In this document: positions 1 through 6,755 of the stretch, piece by piece
Layout: the number at the start of each line of letters is the position of its first letter
Numbering within the stretch: the first letter of the stretch is position 1
Made by a program: the position numbers and the translations under genes
Origin: Bdellovibrionales bacterium
GTDB taxonomy: Bacteria; Bdellovibrionota; Bacteriovoracia; Bacteriovoracales; Bacteriovoracaceae
Direction: 5' to 3'
Assembly: GCA_023250775.1 (NCBI GenBank)
Contig: JAHFAA010000071.1
Location: 1-12,230, forward strand
Length of the DNA: 12,230 nt
Notes under the pieces: generated by a model
The model's input: only the letters and a program-made list of their open reading frames with translations
Databases searched by the model: none
What the model was told of the DNA's origin: nothing

Positions 1-2106
1 TTTTAACAATTGTGACCAACTCAAAATCGCTGTCAGCGGGGTACGCAATTCATGTGAGAGCGTGGCAAGAAAAATGTCTTTGGTTTGATTGGCCTTCTCG
101 GCTTCATCTTTGGCCTGATACAACTCTTGCTCGTATATTTTTCGCTCGGTGATGTCCTGGATGAAGCCCACGACTTTCATTATGTTCCCGCGTTCATCTT
201 TTTCAACTGTGGCCAAGGAATGTATTTCACGAGGAGACGATCCATCGGCCGGGTGAATGCGATATTCAAGATTGTATTCTCGTCCCTCGTTGATCAGGTC
301 AACAAGTGCCTGATGAACACGCTCACGATCCAGGATGCAGGCCTCGATGTCCTCGATGGGAAACTCGCCTGGAGTAGGGGGATATCCAAAGATCCGAAGA
401 CCCTCCGCCGAACCCCAGATTTTATCAGTGTGAAGATCGTAAACCCAGGAACCTGTATGACCAATCTGCTGTGCTACAGACATCTGCAATTCGCTCTCGG
501 CCAATTTTTCTTCAACTCTCTTTCGTTCGGAAATGTCCTGCACGGTCCCGCTCATGCTCACGATCTTTCCATTGTCGTCGAGAACGAATTCTCCTCGACA
601 GGAAACCCAAAGTTCGACACCGTCGGCGCGAATGATCCGATGTTCGCTCAGATGTGTTTGCTTGGCAGCCAAATCGTGTTCCAGCGTTTCTTGAACACGC
701 TTGCGGTCATCAGGATGGATAAAATTGAAGAAGACCTCACTCGTCAGTTGCGTCGCTCGTGTTATTCCAAGTAAATGATACATTTCCTCCGAGTACTCGC
801 TCTTGTTTGTCTTGAGATCCCAGTCATAGCTGCCGATTCGCGCAATCCGTTGTGCAAAGGTCAAGGCATCCTGGCCTTTTTTCAATACCTGCTCGGTTTT
901 TTTTCGTTCCGTGATGTCGCGTGTAATGGCCAAGAGCGCGTTGATTTTTGTTTTATCATGGCCGTCATACAAGGGGACGGCACTGGTGGCGAGCCAGCGG
1001 CGACCACCCTTAAGTCCTTCGATCTCATAGTCAAGTTTTCCCGTCTTTCCTTCAAAAACCTGATTGGTTAGAGTCACGAATGCGTCTCGATGGTCTTCGA
1101 GGACGATGGGGTAGACGCATTGGCCGCGCACCTGATCTAAGCTATTGGCCTCAATCATTCGCAGTCCGGCAGGGTTCATATCCAGAAGACAACCGTTCGG
1201 ATCGAGCAGTTTCACACATTCAGGTTCAGTTTCGATAATGGCACGCAATTTCTCCTGGCTTTCCCCCATCTCTGTCGTACGCTCGGCGACTCGCTGTTCG
1301 AGGAGAGTATTGAGATTTCGCAGATCGATTTCAGCTAGGTCGTGCTCTTGGAGAGAAATGCGAAGGGCCGAGATAACTTGGCGGTGCTCATGATAGATGA
1401 GGGCGAATACCAGAAAGTACGCTGCCAGCCGCAACCCGTGCCATGACCACCACAGGTTTTCCCACAGGATCGAGCGCCAGAATAAAATTCCCGCCAGGCC
1501 GAAGAGAAAAGCGATGCCCGCGAAAAGAAAGGATTCGAGGCGCTTGGAGCGGATGTAGTCGAGGCCGAAACGGACGGCGGAGAAGATAAAGAGGGCCCCG
1601 GCGATGAAATTGAGAGTGAGGGCCGTCGATGTAAAGACACCATTACTCACTAAGACGGGGTCATAGCTTGGGTATCGCATGATTTCGATTCCAAGGAAGA
1701 GAGCGATGGCCCCTATACCAATGGGAAGTAAACGAGTCCAAAAAAATCCCGAACGGCGCGGCTTCTCGGGAATCCACACCAGCATAAAACCCAACGATCC
1801 AAACAAGTTCGCAGAGCTTCGCAGAAGGACAAAAGTATTTCCTGGTGCCAGTGAGGCATGAAACATGTCGAGAATCGCCATGGCCAGAAAGCCGACCGCC
1901 ACAGGGACGGCACGGGAGTTGCTCTCCCGATCACGCTGTAACAGCCAAATGGCCGTGATGATGGCGATCAAAACTCCGATCGCCTCTAAAGTTGAATGCA
2001 GTGGCAAAGATTCCACAAAACCACTGGCGTAAACTTTGGAGGGCAGATAACTTCCCAGTACCAGGGTGACGAGGGAATAAAAGATGGCCGAAAAATTTCT
2101 GCTCAT
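1..2106 (-). CDS. Membrane sensor histidine kinase with MASE3-like and three PAS domains (3' end missing)
   Basis: The frame is open for 702 codons from ATG at 2106 to the window edge, so only the N-terminal part is present. Residues about 1-250 hold several hydrophobic helices and resemble a MASE3-type membrane sensor: LHSTLE at 36-41 and LDMFH at 79-83 match the conserved His and Asp-x-x-His signature of that family. A coiled coil (about 255-290) connects to three PAS/PAC units, about 283-402, 412-531 and 536-655, each closed by the typical DI(T/S)ERK linker. The last residues are LSHELRTPLTAIL, a HisKA H-box with predicted phospho-His685. The ATPase domain, and any receiver, lie outside the window. 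The RBS is weak (AAGG, 5 bases before ATG). The gene follows the LysR gene in the same direction after 87 bases. The signal sensed is unknown. The kinase call is sure; the MASE3 label is moderate. Confidence 0.93.
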   Translation of the reverse strand, partial: MSRNFSAIFYSLVTLVLGSYLPSKVYASGFVESLPLHSTLEAIGVLIAIITAIWLLQRDRESNSRAVPVAVGFLAMAILDMFHASLAPGNTFVLLRSSANLFGSLGFMLVWIPEKPRRSGFFWTRLLPIGIGAIALFLGIEIMRYPSYDPVLVSNGVFTSTALTLNFIAGALFIFSAVRFGLDYIRSKRLESFLFAGIAFLFGLAGILFWRSILWENLWWSWHGLRLAAYFLVFALIYHEHRQVISALRISLQEHDLAEIDLRNLNTLLEQRVAERTTEMGESQEKLRAIIETEPECVKLLDPNGCLLDMNPAGLRMIEANSLDQVRGQCVYPIVLEDHRDAFVTLTNQVFEGKTGKLDYEIEGLKGGRRWLATSAVPLYDGHDKTKINALLAITRDITERKKTEQVLKKGQDALTFAQRIARIGSYDWDLKTNKSEYSEEMYHLLGITRATQLTSEVFFNFIHPDDRKRVQETLEHDLAAKQTHLSEHRIIRADGVELWVSCRGEFVLDDNGKIVSMSGTVQDISERKRVEEKLAESELQMSVAQQIGHTGSWVYDLHTDKIWGSAEGLRIFGYPPTPGEFPIEDIEACILDRERVHQALVDLINEGREYNLEYRIHPADGSSPREIHSLATVEKDERGNIMKVVGFIQDITERKIYEQELYQAKDEAEKANQTKDIFLATLSHELRTPLTAILSWSQLLK

Positions 2107-2193
2107 GATCGCCTTATAACGCAATTTTTGATGTCAGAAAAGATGATAGAAATCTACTTGTAGGGTAGTTCTATTAATCAGGGCCAAATTAGG

Positions 2194-3090
2194 TCAATCC
2201 ACCACGATCTGCTGCTCATCAATTTCATCAATACACTTTCGTAAATAATTATCTATTTTATCGTCAAAAAGATTAATCACCCAGGTACTGACATGCAGAT
2301 CAGGCGAAGTGCCCAGGTGACACAATTGTTCATTGGCGATGGCCTTTTTTGCCACATCCGCCGGAATGGCAACGATGCCTTGTCCATCTTCAGCGAATAA
2401 TTGTAGCAGGCCGGCGTCGTCAAACTCACCAATAATATTGGGTGTGATATTATTAGTCTTAAAAAATTTCTCCAGTGCAACTTGAGTGTTCGAGCCGTCG
2501 CTATACGCGCAAAAAGGAATTCCATTTAAGGAATGGGGGAAATTGGCCGTAAGGTGGCTGAACTTCTTGTGGCCCACAAAAACCAGAGGTTTTTTAAAAA
2601 GTTCTCGGTTTTTGAGTTTTAGTGATTGATGCAGAATCGGTCGATCAGATAAAATGACATCGATGGTTTTGCTCGCCAGTTCATCCAGGAGATTCGACAA
2701 ACAATCTTGCTTACTCTTGATGAGAGTTTGTTTTTGGTTCCAAAGACCGCGAAAGAAACGACAGACATCTTTTTTCATGAAGCACGGGACGAAACCAATT
2801 CGCACAATTTTGCCCGCCTCGATAGAGTGATTTTTTACACTCAAAGTCAGCTCGTCACGCAATTTAAATATTTCGGTGGCATAATTTAAAACTTTTTTCC
2901 CAGTCTCATTTAAACTTAATCCCTTTGACTTGCGCTCAAAAAGGTGACCGCCCAAAAAAAGTTCCAATTCTTTTAACTGATTACTCAAGGTTGATTGGGT
3001 CAGCGATAATTTTTTACAAGCATCACGAATCGAACCTTCACGGGCGATGGTATAAAAATAATAAAGGTGATTTAAATTCAAATTTTGCAT
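2194..3090 (-). CDS. LysR-family transcriptional regulator, NhaR-like
   Basis: This is a 298-residue cytoplasmic DNA-binding regulator of usual LysR length. The N-terminal winged HTH (about 5-64) starts with LNLNHLYYFYTIAREGS, very close to the NHLYYF...EGS opening of NhaR-type LysR proteins, and contains the helix LSLTQSTLSNQLKELE. The effector domain (about 90-290) includes GEFDDAGLLQLFAEDGQGI, again similar to the NhaR EFDD segment. NhaR in E. coli responds to Na+ and controls the antiporter gene nhaA, but no antiporter gene is visible here, so the target is open. The start lies 12 bases after the stop of the Crp/Fnr gene, so the two are probably cotranscribed; the RBS (GAAG) is weak, which suits translational coupling. 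Confidence 0.9.
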   Translation of the reverse strand: MQNLNLNHLYYFYTIAREGSIRDACKKLSLTQSTLSNQLKELELFLGGHLFERKSKGLSLNETGKKVLNYATEIFKLRDELTLSVKNHSIEAGKIVRIGFVPCFMKKDVCRFFRGLWNQKQTLIKSKQDCLSNLLDELASKTIDVILSDRPILHQSLKLKNRELFKKPLVFVGHKKFSHLTANFPHSLNGIPFCAYSDGSNTQVALEKFFKTNNITPNIIGEFDDAGLLQLFAEDGQGIVAIPADVAKKAIANEQLCHLGTSPDLHVSTWVINLFDDKIDNYLRKCIDEIDEQQIVVD

Positions 3091-3102
3091 GGATCTTCGA
3101 GG

Positions 3103-3825
3103 TTAACTAGCGGCACCGGTGCAAAACATAAGTTCTTTGTGGTCAGTGACGACGATCGCCCCATTCATCAGCTTAATCATTCCTTCTTTTTGAAATTCAG
3201 ATAAGGTTCTGGTGAAGGTTTCGTGCGCCGTTCCTGCCAATGAGGAGAGTTCGATCCGCGATAAATTAAGAGGGATATTCATCTTGTTTTCACTCAGTTC
3301 GTTGCCGTAGCTACTTCCCAGGTTGATGATGGTTTCCGCCACCCGTTCCCTGACAGATTTTCTTGAAAGGCTCAAAATTCTGATCTCATCCTTCTCGAGA
3401 CAATCCTGATATTTGGAAATGATGTTTGTGGCAAGTTGTGGATATTTTTTCAAGAGGCCTTGAATGAAGGTTTTGTCGTAAAAGGATAGGGTCGAATCCA
3501 CAACCGCGATCACCGAATAGGTGGCCTTGGTAATTGAATCAGACAGGATCGCCTGTCCTCCCAAAAAATCCCCCTTTTCGCACAATGAAATGATGGTCTC
3601 ATCGCCATTGTCGAGACTTTTTACTCTCTTCACCATCCCGCTGTGAATGCAATAGATGCCAAAAAGAGGTGAGCCTTGAAAGTAAATAGTCTGGCCCTTT
3701 TTGTAGTTACTTTGAATCTTGGCAGCATCAATCTCCTTAAAAACCTCGTTTGGCAGATTGCTAAAGATCGAATTACTTTTAAGAAGATGAAGCTGTTCAG
3801 CTTGGTACACATTTAACAGACGCAT
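3103..3825 (-). CDS. Crp/Fnr-family transcriptional regulator
   Basis: The product has 240 residues and the usual Crp/Fnr layout: a cyclic-nucleotide-binding-like beta-barrel (about 15-130, with GxxxGxxxIL-type turns such as KGDFLGGQAIL), a dimer helix (about 130-165) and a C-terminal HTH (about 188-225). The recognition helix reads TAHETFTRTLSEF; E202, T205 and R206 line up with the E-x-x-S-R set that Fnr uses to read TTGA half sites. The N-terminal cysteine cluster that binds the Fe-S centre in true Fnr is absent, and the canonical cAMP-binding residues are not obvious, so the ligand is unknown. ATG at 3825 is preceded by a run of six Gs rather than a standard AGGAG. It probably heads an operon with the LysR gene and may bind its own divergent promoter region. 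Confidence 0.92.
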   Translation of the reverse strand: MRLLNVYQAEQLHLLKSNSIFSNLPNEVFKEIDAAKIQSNYKKGQTIYFQGSPLFGIYCIHSGMVKRVKSLDNGDETIISLCEKGDFLGGQAILSDSITKATYSVIAVVDSTLSFYDKTFIQGLLKKYPQLATNIISKYQDCLEKDEIRILSLSRKSVRERVAETIINLGSSYGNELSENKMNIPLNLSRIELSSLAGTAHETFTRTLSEFQKEGMIKLMNGAIVVTDHKELMFCTGAAS

Positions 3826-3852
3826 TTGTTCCCCCCGGATAAAACGGCCATA

Positions 3853-3862
3853 CGCTTAAGCG
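3853..3862. repeat. Perfect palindrome CGCTTAAGCG over the predicted Crp/Fnr transcript start
   Basis: This is a perfect 10-base palindrome in the AT-rich leader between the -10 element and the start codon of the Crp/Fnr gene. Its place at the predicted transcription start would suit a repressor or autoregulatory site. Short palindromes also arise by chance, so the functional reading is inference. Confidence 0.4.
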
Positions 3863-3863
3863 C

Positions 3864-3893
3864 ATAATATTTAAGTTTGCACTTTTTACTCAA
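3864..3893 (-). promoter_or_regulatory. Putative sigma-70 promoter of the Crp/Fnr-LysR operon
   Basis: On the minus strand, TTGAGT (3893-3888) and TATTAT (3869-3864) are separated by 18 bases, a good -35/-10 pair. The expected transcription start is near 3857, about 30 bases before the ATG at 3825. The -35 lies inside the inverted repeat at 3886-3897, and the palindrome at 3853-3862 covers the predicted start point, so both are positioned to act as operators. Confidence 0.55.
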
Positions 3894-3897
3894 GTAA
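3886..3897. repeat. Inverted repeat TTACT-CA-AGTAA overlapping the -35 of the Crp/Fnr promoter
   Basis: Two perfect 5-base arms are separated by 2 bases. The repeat encloses the minus-strand -35 hexamer, a position where a bound protein would block or replace RNA polymerase contacts. A specific binding protein cannot be named. Confidence 0.4.
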
Positions 3898-3910
3898 CGA
3901 GTTAGTGTCT

Positions 3911-3928
3911 ATGGGGTCTTACCCCCAT
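3911..3928. repeat. Inverted repeat ATGGGG-N6-CCCCAT in the divergent promoter region
   Basis: Six-base GC-rich arms with a 6-base loop lie midway between the two predicted divergent promoters. It is not followed by a T run on either strand, so a terminator is unlikely. An operator or a chance repeat are both possible. Confidence 0.3.
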
Positions 3929-3934
3929 GTTGAG

Positions 3935-3950
3935 TCAAGAAGCCACTTGA
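3935..3950. promoter_or_regulatory. Putative operator TCAAG-N6-CTTGA at the kinase promoter
   Basis: The perfect 5-base arms extend to 7 bases with one mismatch (AGTCAAG and CTTGATT), giving a dyad of about 20 bases. It overlaps the -35 hexamer of the plus-strand promoter (3947-3952). Dyads of this size are typical for dimeric Crp/Fnr-type regulators, and one is encoded next door. The half-site orientation is opposite to the classic Fnr TTGAT-N4-ATCAA box, so assignment to that regulator is only a guess. Confidence 0.35.
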
Positions 3951-3975
3951 TTAACCTCATCGAATTCTTTATTAT
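3947..3975 (+). promoter_or_regulatory. Putative sigma-70 promoter of the kinase/response-regulator operon
   Basis: TTGATT (3947-3952), a 17-base spacer and TATTAT (3970-3975) form a near-consensus sigma-70 promoter. The predicted start is near 3982, about 35 bases before the ATG at 4017. It fires away from the Crp/Fnr promoter. Confidence 0.6.
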
Positions 3976-4016
3976 GCGCCCCAATCGTCCGCCACCTTTG
4001 TGAAGGGTTTTTCCCA

Positions 4017-4784
4017 ATGAAAATATCTCGAAAAACAAGTTCTGAAATGCCAAAAAAACTGAAGGAATGCAAACTCCAATATGCTCGCTTGGCAAAAGAG
4101 TTTGTGTCGGCAAAAAAACAATCGGAAAAATTATCGCAGCTGCTTTTTGTCCATCAAGAAGATGATAGAAAGGAGATCAGCCGCAAACTTCATGACGAAA
4201 TTGCCCAGATGTTGACCGGAATCAACTTTAAGCTCTCAATCCTCACGCGAACCACCGCAAACTGCACGCCCGAACTGCGCGACAAAATTATAGATGCTCA
4301 GCAATTGGTGGAAAGATCGGTAGAAAAAATAAATGATTTTGCCCGCGAACTCCATCCCATGATTTTGGATGATTTGGGCCTTGTGATGGCGCTTGAATCC
4401 TATATCAAGGCCTTTATGAAAAAAAATGACATGAAGGTGAAGCTTAAGACGTCGATCAACCTTTCTGATTTAAGTGAGATTAATAAAATAGTTCTATTTC
4501 GGGTGGCACAAGAGTCTCTTACTAATATTTCGAAACATTCTAAGGCCTGTAAGGTATCCATTGTCATTTCAAAGGTGCAAAATCGTCTTCAAATGGTAGT
4601 CCATGACAATGGGGTCGCTTTTAAAGTAAAGAATCTACGTGCGATCAGTAGCAATACGCGGATTGGATTAATCGGGATGGAAGAACGACTGAAGATGGTC
4701 AATGGAGTTTTTGTCATTACTTCATCGCCGAATAAAGGAACGCAAGTTAAAGTCCAAATCCCTATTCTAAAGAAGTACTTATGA
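4017..4784 (+). CDS. Soluble HisKA_3-type sensor histidine kinase
   Basis: This 255-residue kinase belongs to the NarX/DegS-like (HisKA_3) class that phosphorylates NarL/LuxR regulators. The first 50 residues are Lys-rich and probably coiled coil. The dimerisation helix contains RKLHDEIAQ with phospho-acceptor His59. A second conserved segment is ELHPMILDDLGL (111-122). The HATPase_c domain shows the N-box ESLTN-x-x-KHS (166-175), DNG at 197-199 and IGLIGMEERL at 216-225. There are no transmembrane segments, PAS, GAF or other recognisable input domain, so it either senses through a partner or directly in the cytoplasm. The start at 4017 has AGGG about 9 bases upstream. The stop codon overlaps the next gene's ATG (ATGA), which indicates coupled translation with its cognate regulator. 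Confidence 0.93.
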   Translation: MKISRKTSSEMPKKLKECKLQYARLAKEFVSAKKQSEKLSQLLFVHQEDDRKEISRKLHDEIAQMLTGINFKLSILTRTTANCTPELRDKIIDAQQLVERSVEKINDFARELHPMILDDLGLVMALESYIKAFMKKNDMKVKLKTSINLSDLSEINKIVLFRVAQESLTNISKHSKACKVSIVISKVQNRLQMVVHDNGVAFKVKNLRAISSNTRIGLIGMEERLKMVNGVFVITSSPNKGTQVKVQIPILKKYL

Positions 4785-5446
4785 GTCCAAAAAAAATAAC
4801 TGTTTTTTTATCCGAAGATCATCTCATCGTTCGTAAAGGACTCAAGGCCCTGATCGAGCTTGAAGAGGACATGCTGGTGGTAGGTGAAGCGGAGAATGGC
4901 CTAGATGCGGTAAAGATGGTGAAGAGTCTCGCACCGAAGATCGTGGTCATGGATATTGCTCTGCCGAAACTAAATGGCATCGAGGCCTCTCGAAAAATCT
5001 TAAAAGACAATCCAGCAATCAAAATTCTCGTCCTTTCTGCCTATGCCGACGATGGATATATTGAGAAGATGACATCCATTGGAGTTTCGGGATTTCTGAT
5101 TAAGCAATGTTCACCCAATATCTTGATCGATGCGATTCGCGAGATTTCGAAAGGGAATGTGTTTTTCAGTCCCCTCATTTCCAAGCGAATTAACCATTTG
5201 AGCAGTTCTTCAACAAAGAAAACCCAAAATTTAAGTGAAAGAGAAGTCCAAGTGCTCCAGTTGATTGCGGAAGGAAAGGCGAATAAAGAGGTGGCCTTCG
5301 AGCTTGGGATTAGTATTAAGACAATCGAAAAACACCGACAAAGTCTCATGAAGAAACTTTCAATCCACGATATCGCCGGGCTAACTCGTTACGCGATTGC
5401 CGAAGGTATTATTGAGTGTAGCATTTCCAAAAAAAACTTTGTTTAA
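4781..5446 (+). CDS. NarL/LuxR-family response regulator
   Basis: This is a 221-residue response regulator with a receiver domain (about 5-122) and a LuxR-type HTH (about 150-210). The receiver has the acidic pair E12/D13, phospho-acceptor Asp58 in VVMDIALPKLNG, Ser86 and Lys108. The HTH reads LSEREVQVLQLIAEG followed by NKEVAFELGISIKTIEKH, the standard GerE/LuxR pattern. It is almost certainly the partner of the HisKA_3 kinase, with which it shares 4 bases. Its targets are unknown. Its last 4 bases overlap the end of the convergent receiver gene on the other strand. Confidence 0.95.
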   Translation: MSPKKITVFLSEDHLIVRKGLKALIELEEDMLVVGEAENGLDAVKMVKSLAPKIVVMDIALPKLNGIEASRKILKDNPAIKILVLSAYADDGYIEKMTSIGVSGFLIKQCSPNILIDAIREISKGNVFFSPLISKRINHLSSSSTKKTQNLSEREVQVLQLIAEGKANKEVAFELGISIKTIEKHRQSLMKKLSIHDIAGLTRYAIAEGIIECSISKKNFV

Positions 5447-5835
5447 AGGCGATACTTGGCGGAGATGATGGAAAGCTCATTTAAATCGAAAGGTTTTTTT
5501 ACAAAACCGGTGATCTTGACCGCGAGTTTGCGGGTGTCAGATCCCGCACTCATCACAAAAATAGGCGTTTGAGCAAAGATTTTCGGATGTTTTCGTTCTA
5601 GTTCGAGTAGGAACTCTGGCCCATTCATGACGGGCATACTGAAATCCGTAAGAATCAACCCCGGCCGAGGAGTTGATTTTTGATCAAGTAGATCTAAGGC
5701 CTCCTGTCCATGTCCTGCGATGAGGACATGATATCCCTCGCTTAAAAAAAATTCTTCGAGCATGGAGCGGATCTCGGTATGATCTTCGATAATGAGAATA
5801 GGTTTGGCAGATATGATGCACCTCCAGCGTGGCAT
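5443..5835 (-). CDS. Stand-alone response-regulator receiver protein
   Basis: The gene encodes a single CheY-like receiver domain without an output domain. The motifs are complete: IIEDH with the acidic pair E17/D18, phospho-acceptor Asp64 in LILTDFSMPVMNG, Ser96 and Lys114 in KKPF. Such proteins act by protein contact or as phosphorelay intermediates; the kinase could be one of the two in this window or another. The start is uncertain. ATG at 5835 has no Shine-Dalgarno upstream, whereas a strong GGAGG (5825-5821) lies within its first codons and stands 6 bases before an ATA codon (5814-5812) that would give the more natural N-terminus (M)SAKPILIIED. The gene is divergent from the MipA-like gene and converges on the NarL gene with a 4-base overlap. 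Confidence 0.9.
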   Translation of the reverse strand: MPRWRCIISAKPILIIEDHTEIRSMLEEFFLSEGYHVLIAGHGQEALDLLDQKSTPRPGLILTDFSMPVMNGPEFLLELERKHPKIFAQTPIFVMSAGSDTRKLAVKITGFVKKPFDLNELSIISAKYRL

Positions 5836-5873
5836 AATCTAAACCGACATTCATCGTTTGAGTAGTAAAATAT

Positions 5874-6683
5874 ATGCGGTATCATTTCTTCATGAGAACA
5901 GTCATTTTTTCTATTTTTCTTCTTCTTAGTTGGACAGAGGCCAGGGCAGGTCAAAATTTTGAGTGGGGGGCGGGACTTTTAAGTATTTATGGCAATCACT
6001 ACAGGGGAAGTGACCAGACAAAAAGTTGGGTTTTTCCCATGCCTTATTTCAGCTACACCTCTGAAAGGATCGAAGCGGAACCTTCTTTTGTAAGGGGAAT
6101 TTTTGTTCATAATGAGATTTTTTCCTTAAAGCTAAGTTTATCGCTCGGACTCAAAGTTGAGAGCAAAGAGAATAGGGCACGCGCCGGAATGCCTCCTCTT
6201 GATTATACAGTTGAAGCAGGACCCATGCTGCTGTTTTATTTATGGCGTTCCAAGAAAAGAGAGCTTGCCATCAATCTCGAAATTCCGGTGAGAGAAAGTT
6301 TTGCAACCAACCTACATTACCTGAGGCCTGTCGGTATTTTCGCTGTTCCTTATATCAATGTTATTCATTCTCCTGTGCCATCTCGGTGGAATTGGATTTC
6401 TGAATTTTCATTATGTCCTATGTTTGCTGATCAAAGATTCCATCAATATTTCTATGGTGTGGATCAGGCCTATGTGCGGCCTGATCGCCCTTTCTATCAT
6501 GCACGCGGGGGCTACAGTGGTTTTCAAACTGCCATTGTTATGCATAAACGTATCGGCAACTTTGTCATCATTCCTTTTGCGCGCTGGGATTATTTAAAGA
6601 ACGCAGTCTTTGAAGATAGTCCTCTGGTCAAAGTTAAAAATTACGGACTAGGCGGACTTGGTCTCTTCTGGCTTTTTCAATAA
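5874..6683 (+). CDS. MipA/OmpV-family outer-membrane protein
   Basis: The product is a predicted beta-barrel of the MipA/OmpV family, 269 residues long or 263 from the second ATG. The family signature is visible as NHYRGSDQTKSWVFPMPYF near residues 41-59 followed by R-I-E-A-E-P-S-F-V-R-G, and the protein ends in short alternating hydrophobic strands (GLGGLGLFWLFQ). A signal peptide ends near ARA-GQ. ATG at 5892 (MRTVIFSIFLLLSW) gives the more typical signal peptide; neither start has a strong RBS. MipA was linked to murein-synthesising complexes in E. coli, and OmpV-like proteins to outer-membrane adhesion or small-molecule passage, so the role here is open. The polyketide synthase gene follows in the same direction after 57-72 bases, so cotranscription is possible and an export or envelope link is conceivable. 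Confidence 0.85.
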   Translation: MRYHFFMRTVIFSIFLLLSWTEARAGQNFEWGAGLLSIYGNHYRGSDQTKSWVFPMPYFSYTSERIEAEPSFVRGIFVHNEIFSLKLSLSLGLKVESKENRARAGMPPLDYTVEAGPMLLFYLWRSKKRELAINLEIPVRESFATNLHYLRPVGIFAVPYINVIHSPVPSRWNWISEFSLCPMFADQRFHQYFYGVDQAYVRPDRPFYHARGGYSGFQTAIVMHKRIGNFVIIPFARWDYLKNAVFEDSPLVKVKNYGLGGLGLFWLFQ

Positions 6684-6744
6684 AGTCACTTGCTGCTCTG
6701 ACTAAAATCATCGCCTTCCACCGAAGATTGACGATCATCAATGC

Positions 6745-6750
6745 AGGAGG
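6745..6750 (+). promoter_or_regulatory. Ribosome binding site that points to a GTG start for the polyketide synthase
   Basis: A perfect AGGAGG sits 5 bases before GTG at 6756. The upstream in-frame ATG at 6741 would place this site inside its own codons 2-4 and has no RBS of its own, so GTG is preferred. Confidence 0.75.
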
Positions 6751-6755
6751 TTTTT

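Noticed and set aside
85..1071. Plus-strand open frames of 229 and 98 codons at the left end
   Set aside because: They lie antisense to the PAS/histidine-kinase frame, whose three PAS domains and H-box are unmistakable.
3911..3928. GC-rich inverted repeat considered as a terminator
   Set aside because: It lies between divergent promoters, has no T run on either strand, and no transcript is expected to end there.
3930..3963. Possible classic Fnr box (TTGAT-N4-ATCAA) near the kinase promoter
   Set aside because: TTGA and TCAA elements are present, but no pair has the right order and spacing for the consensus.
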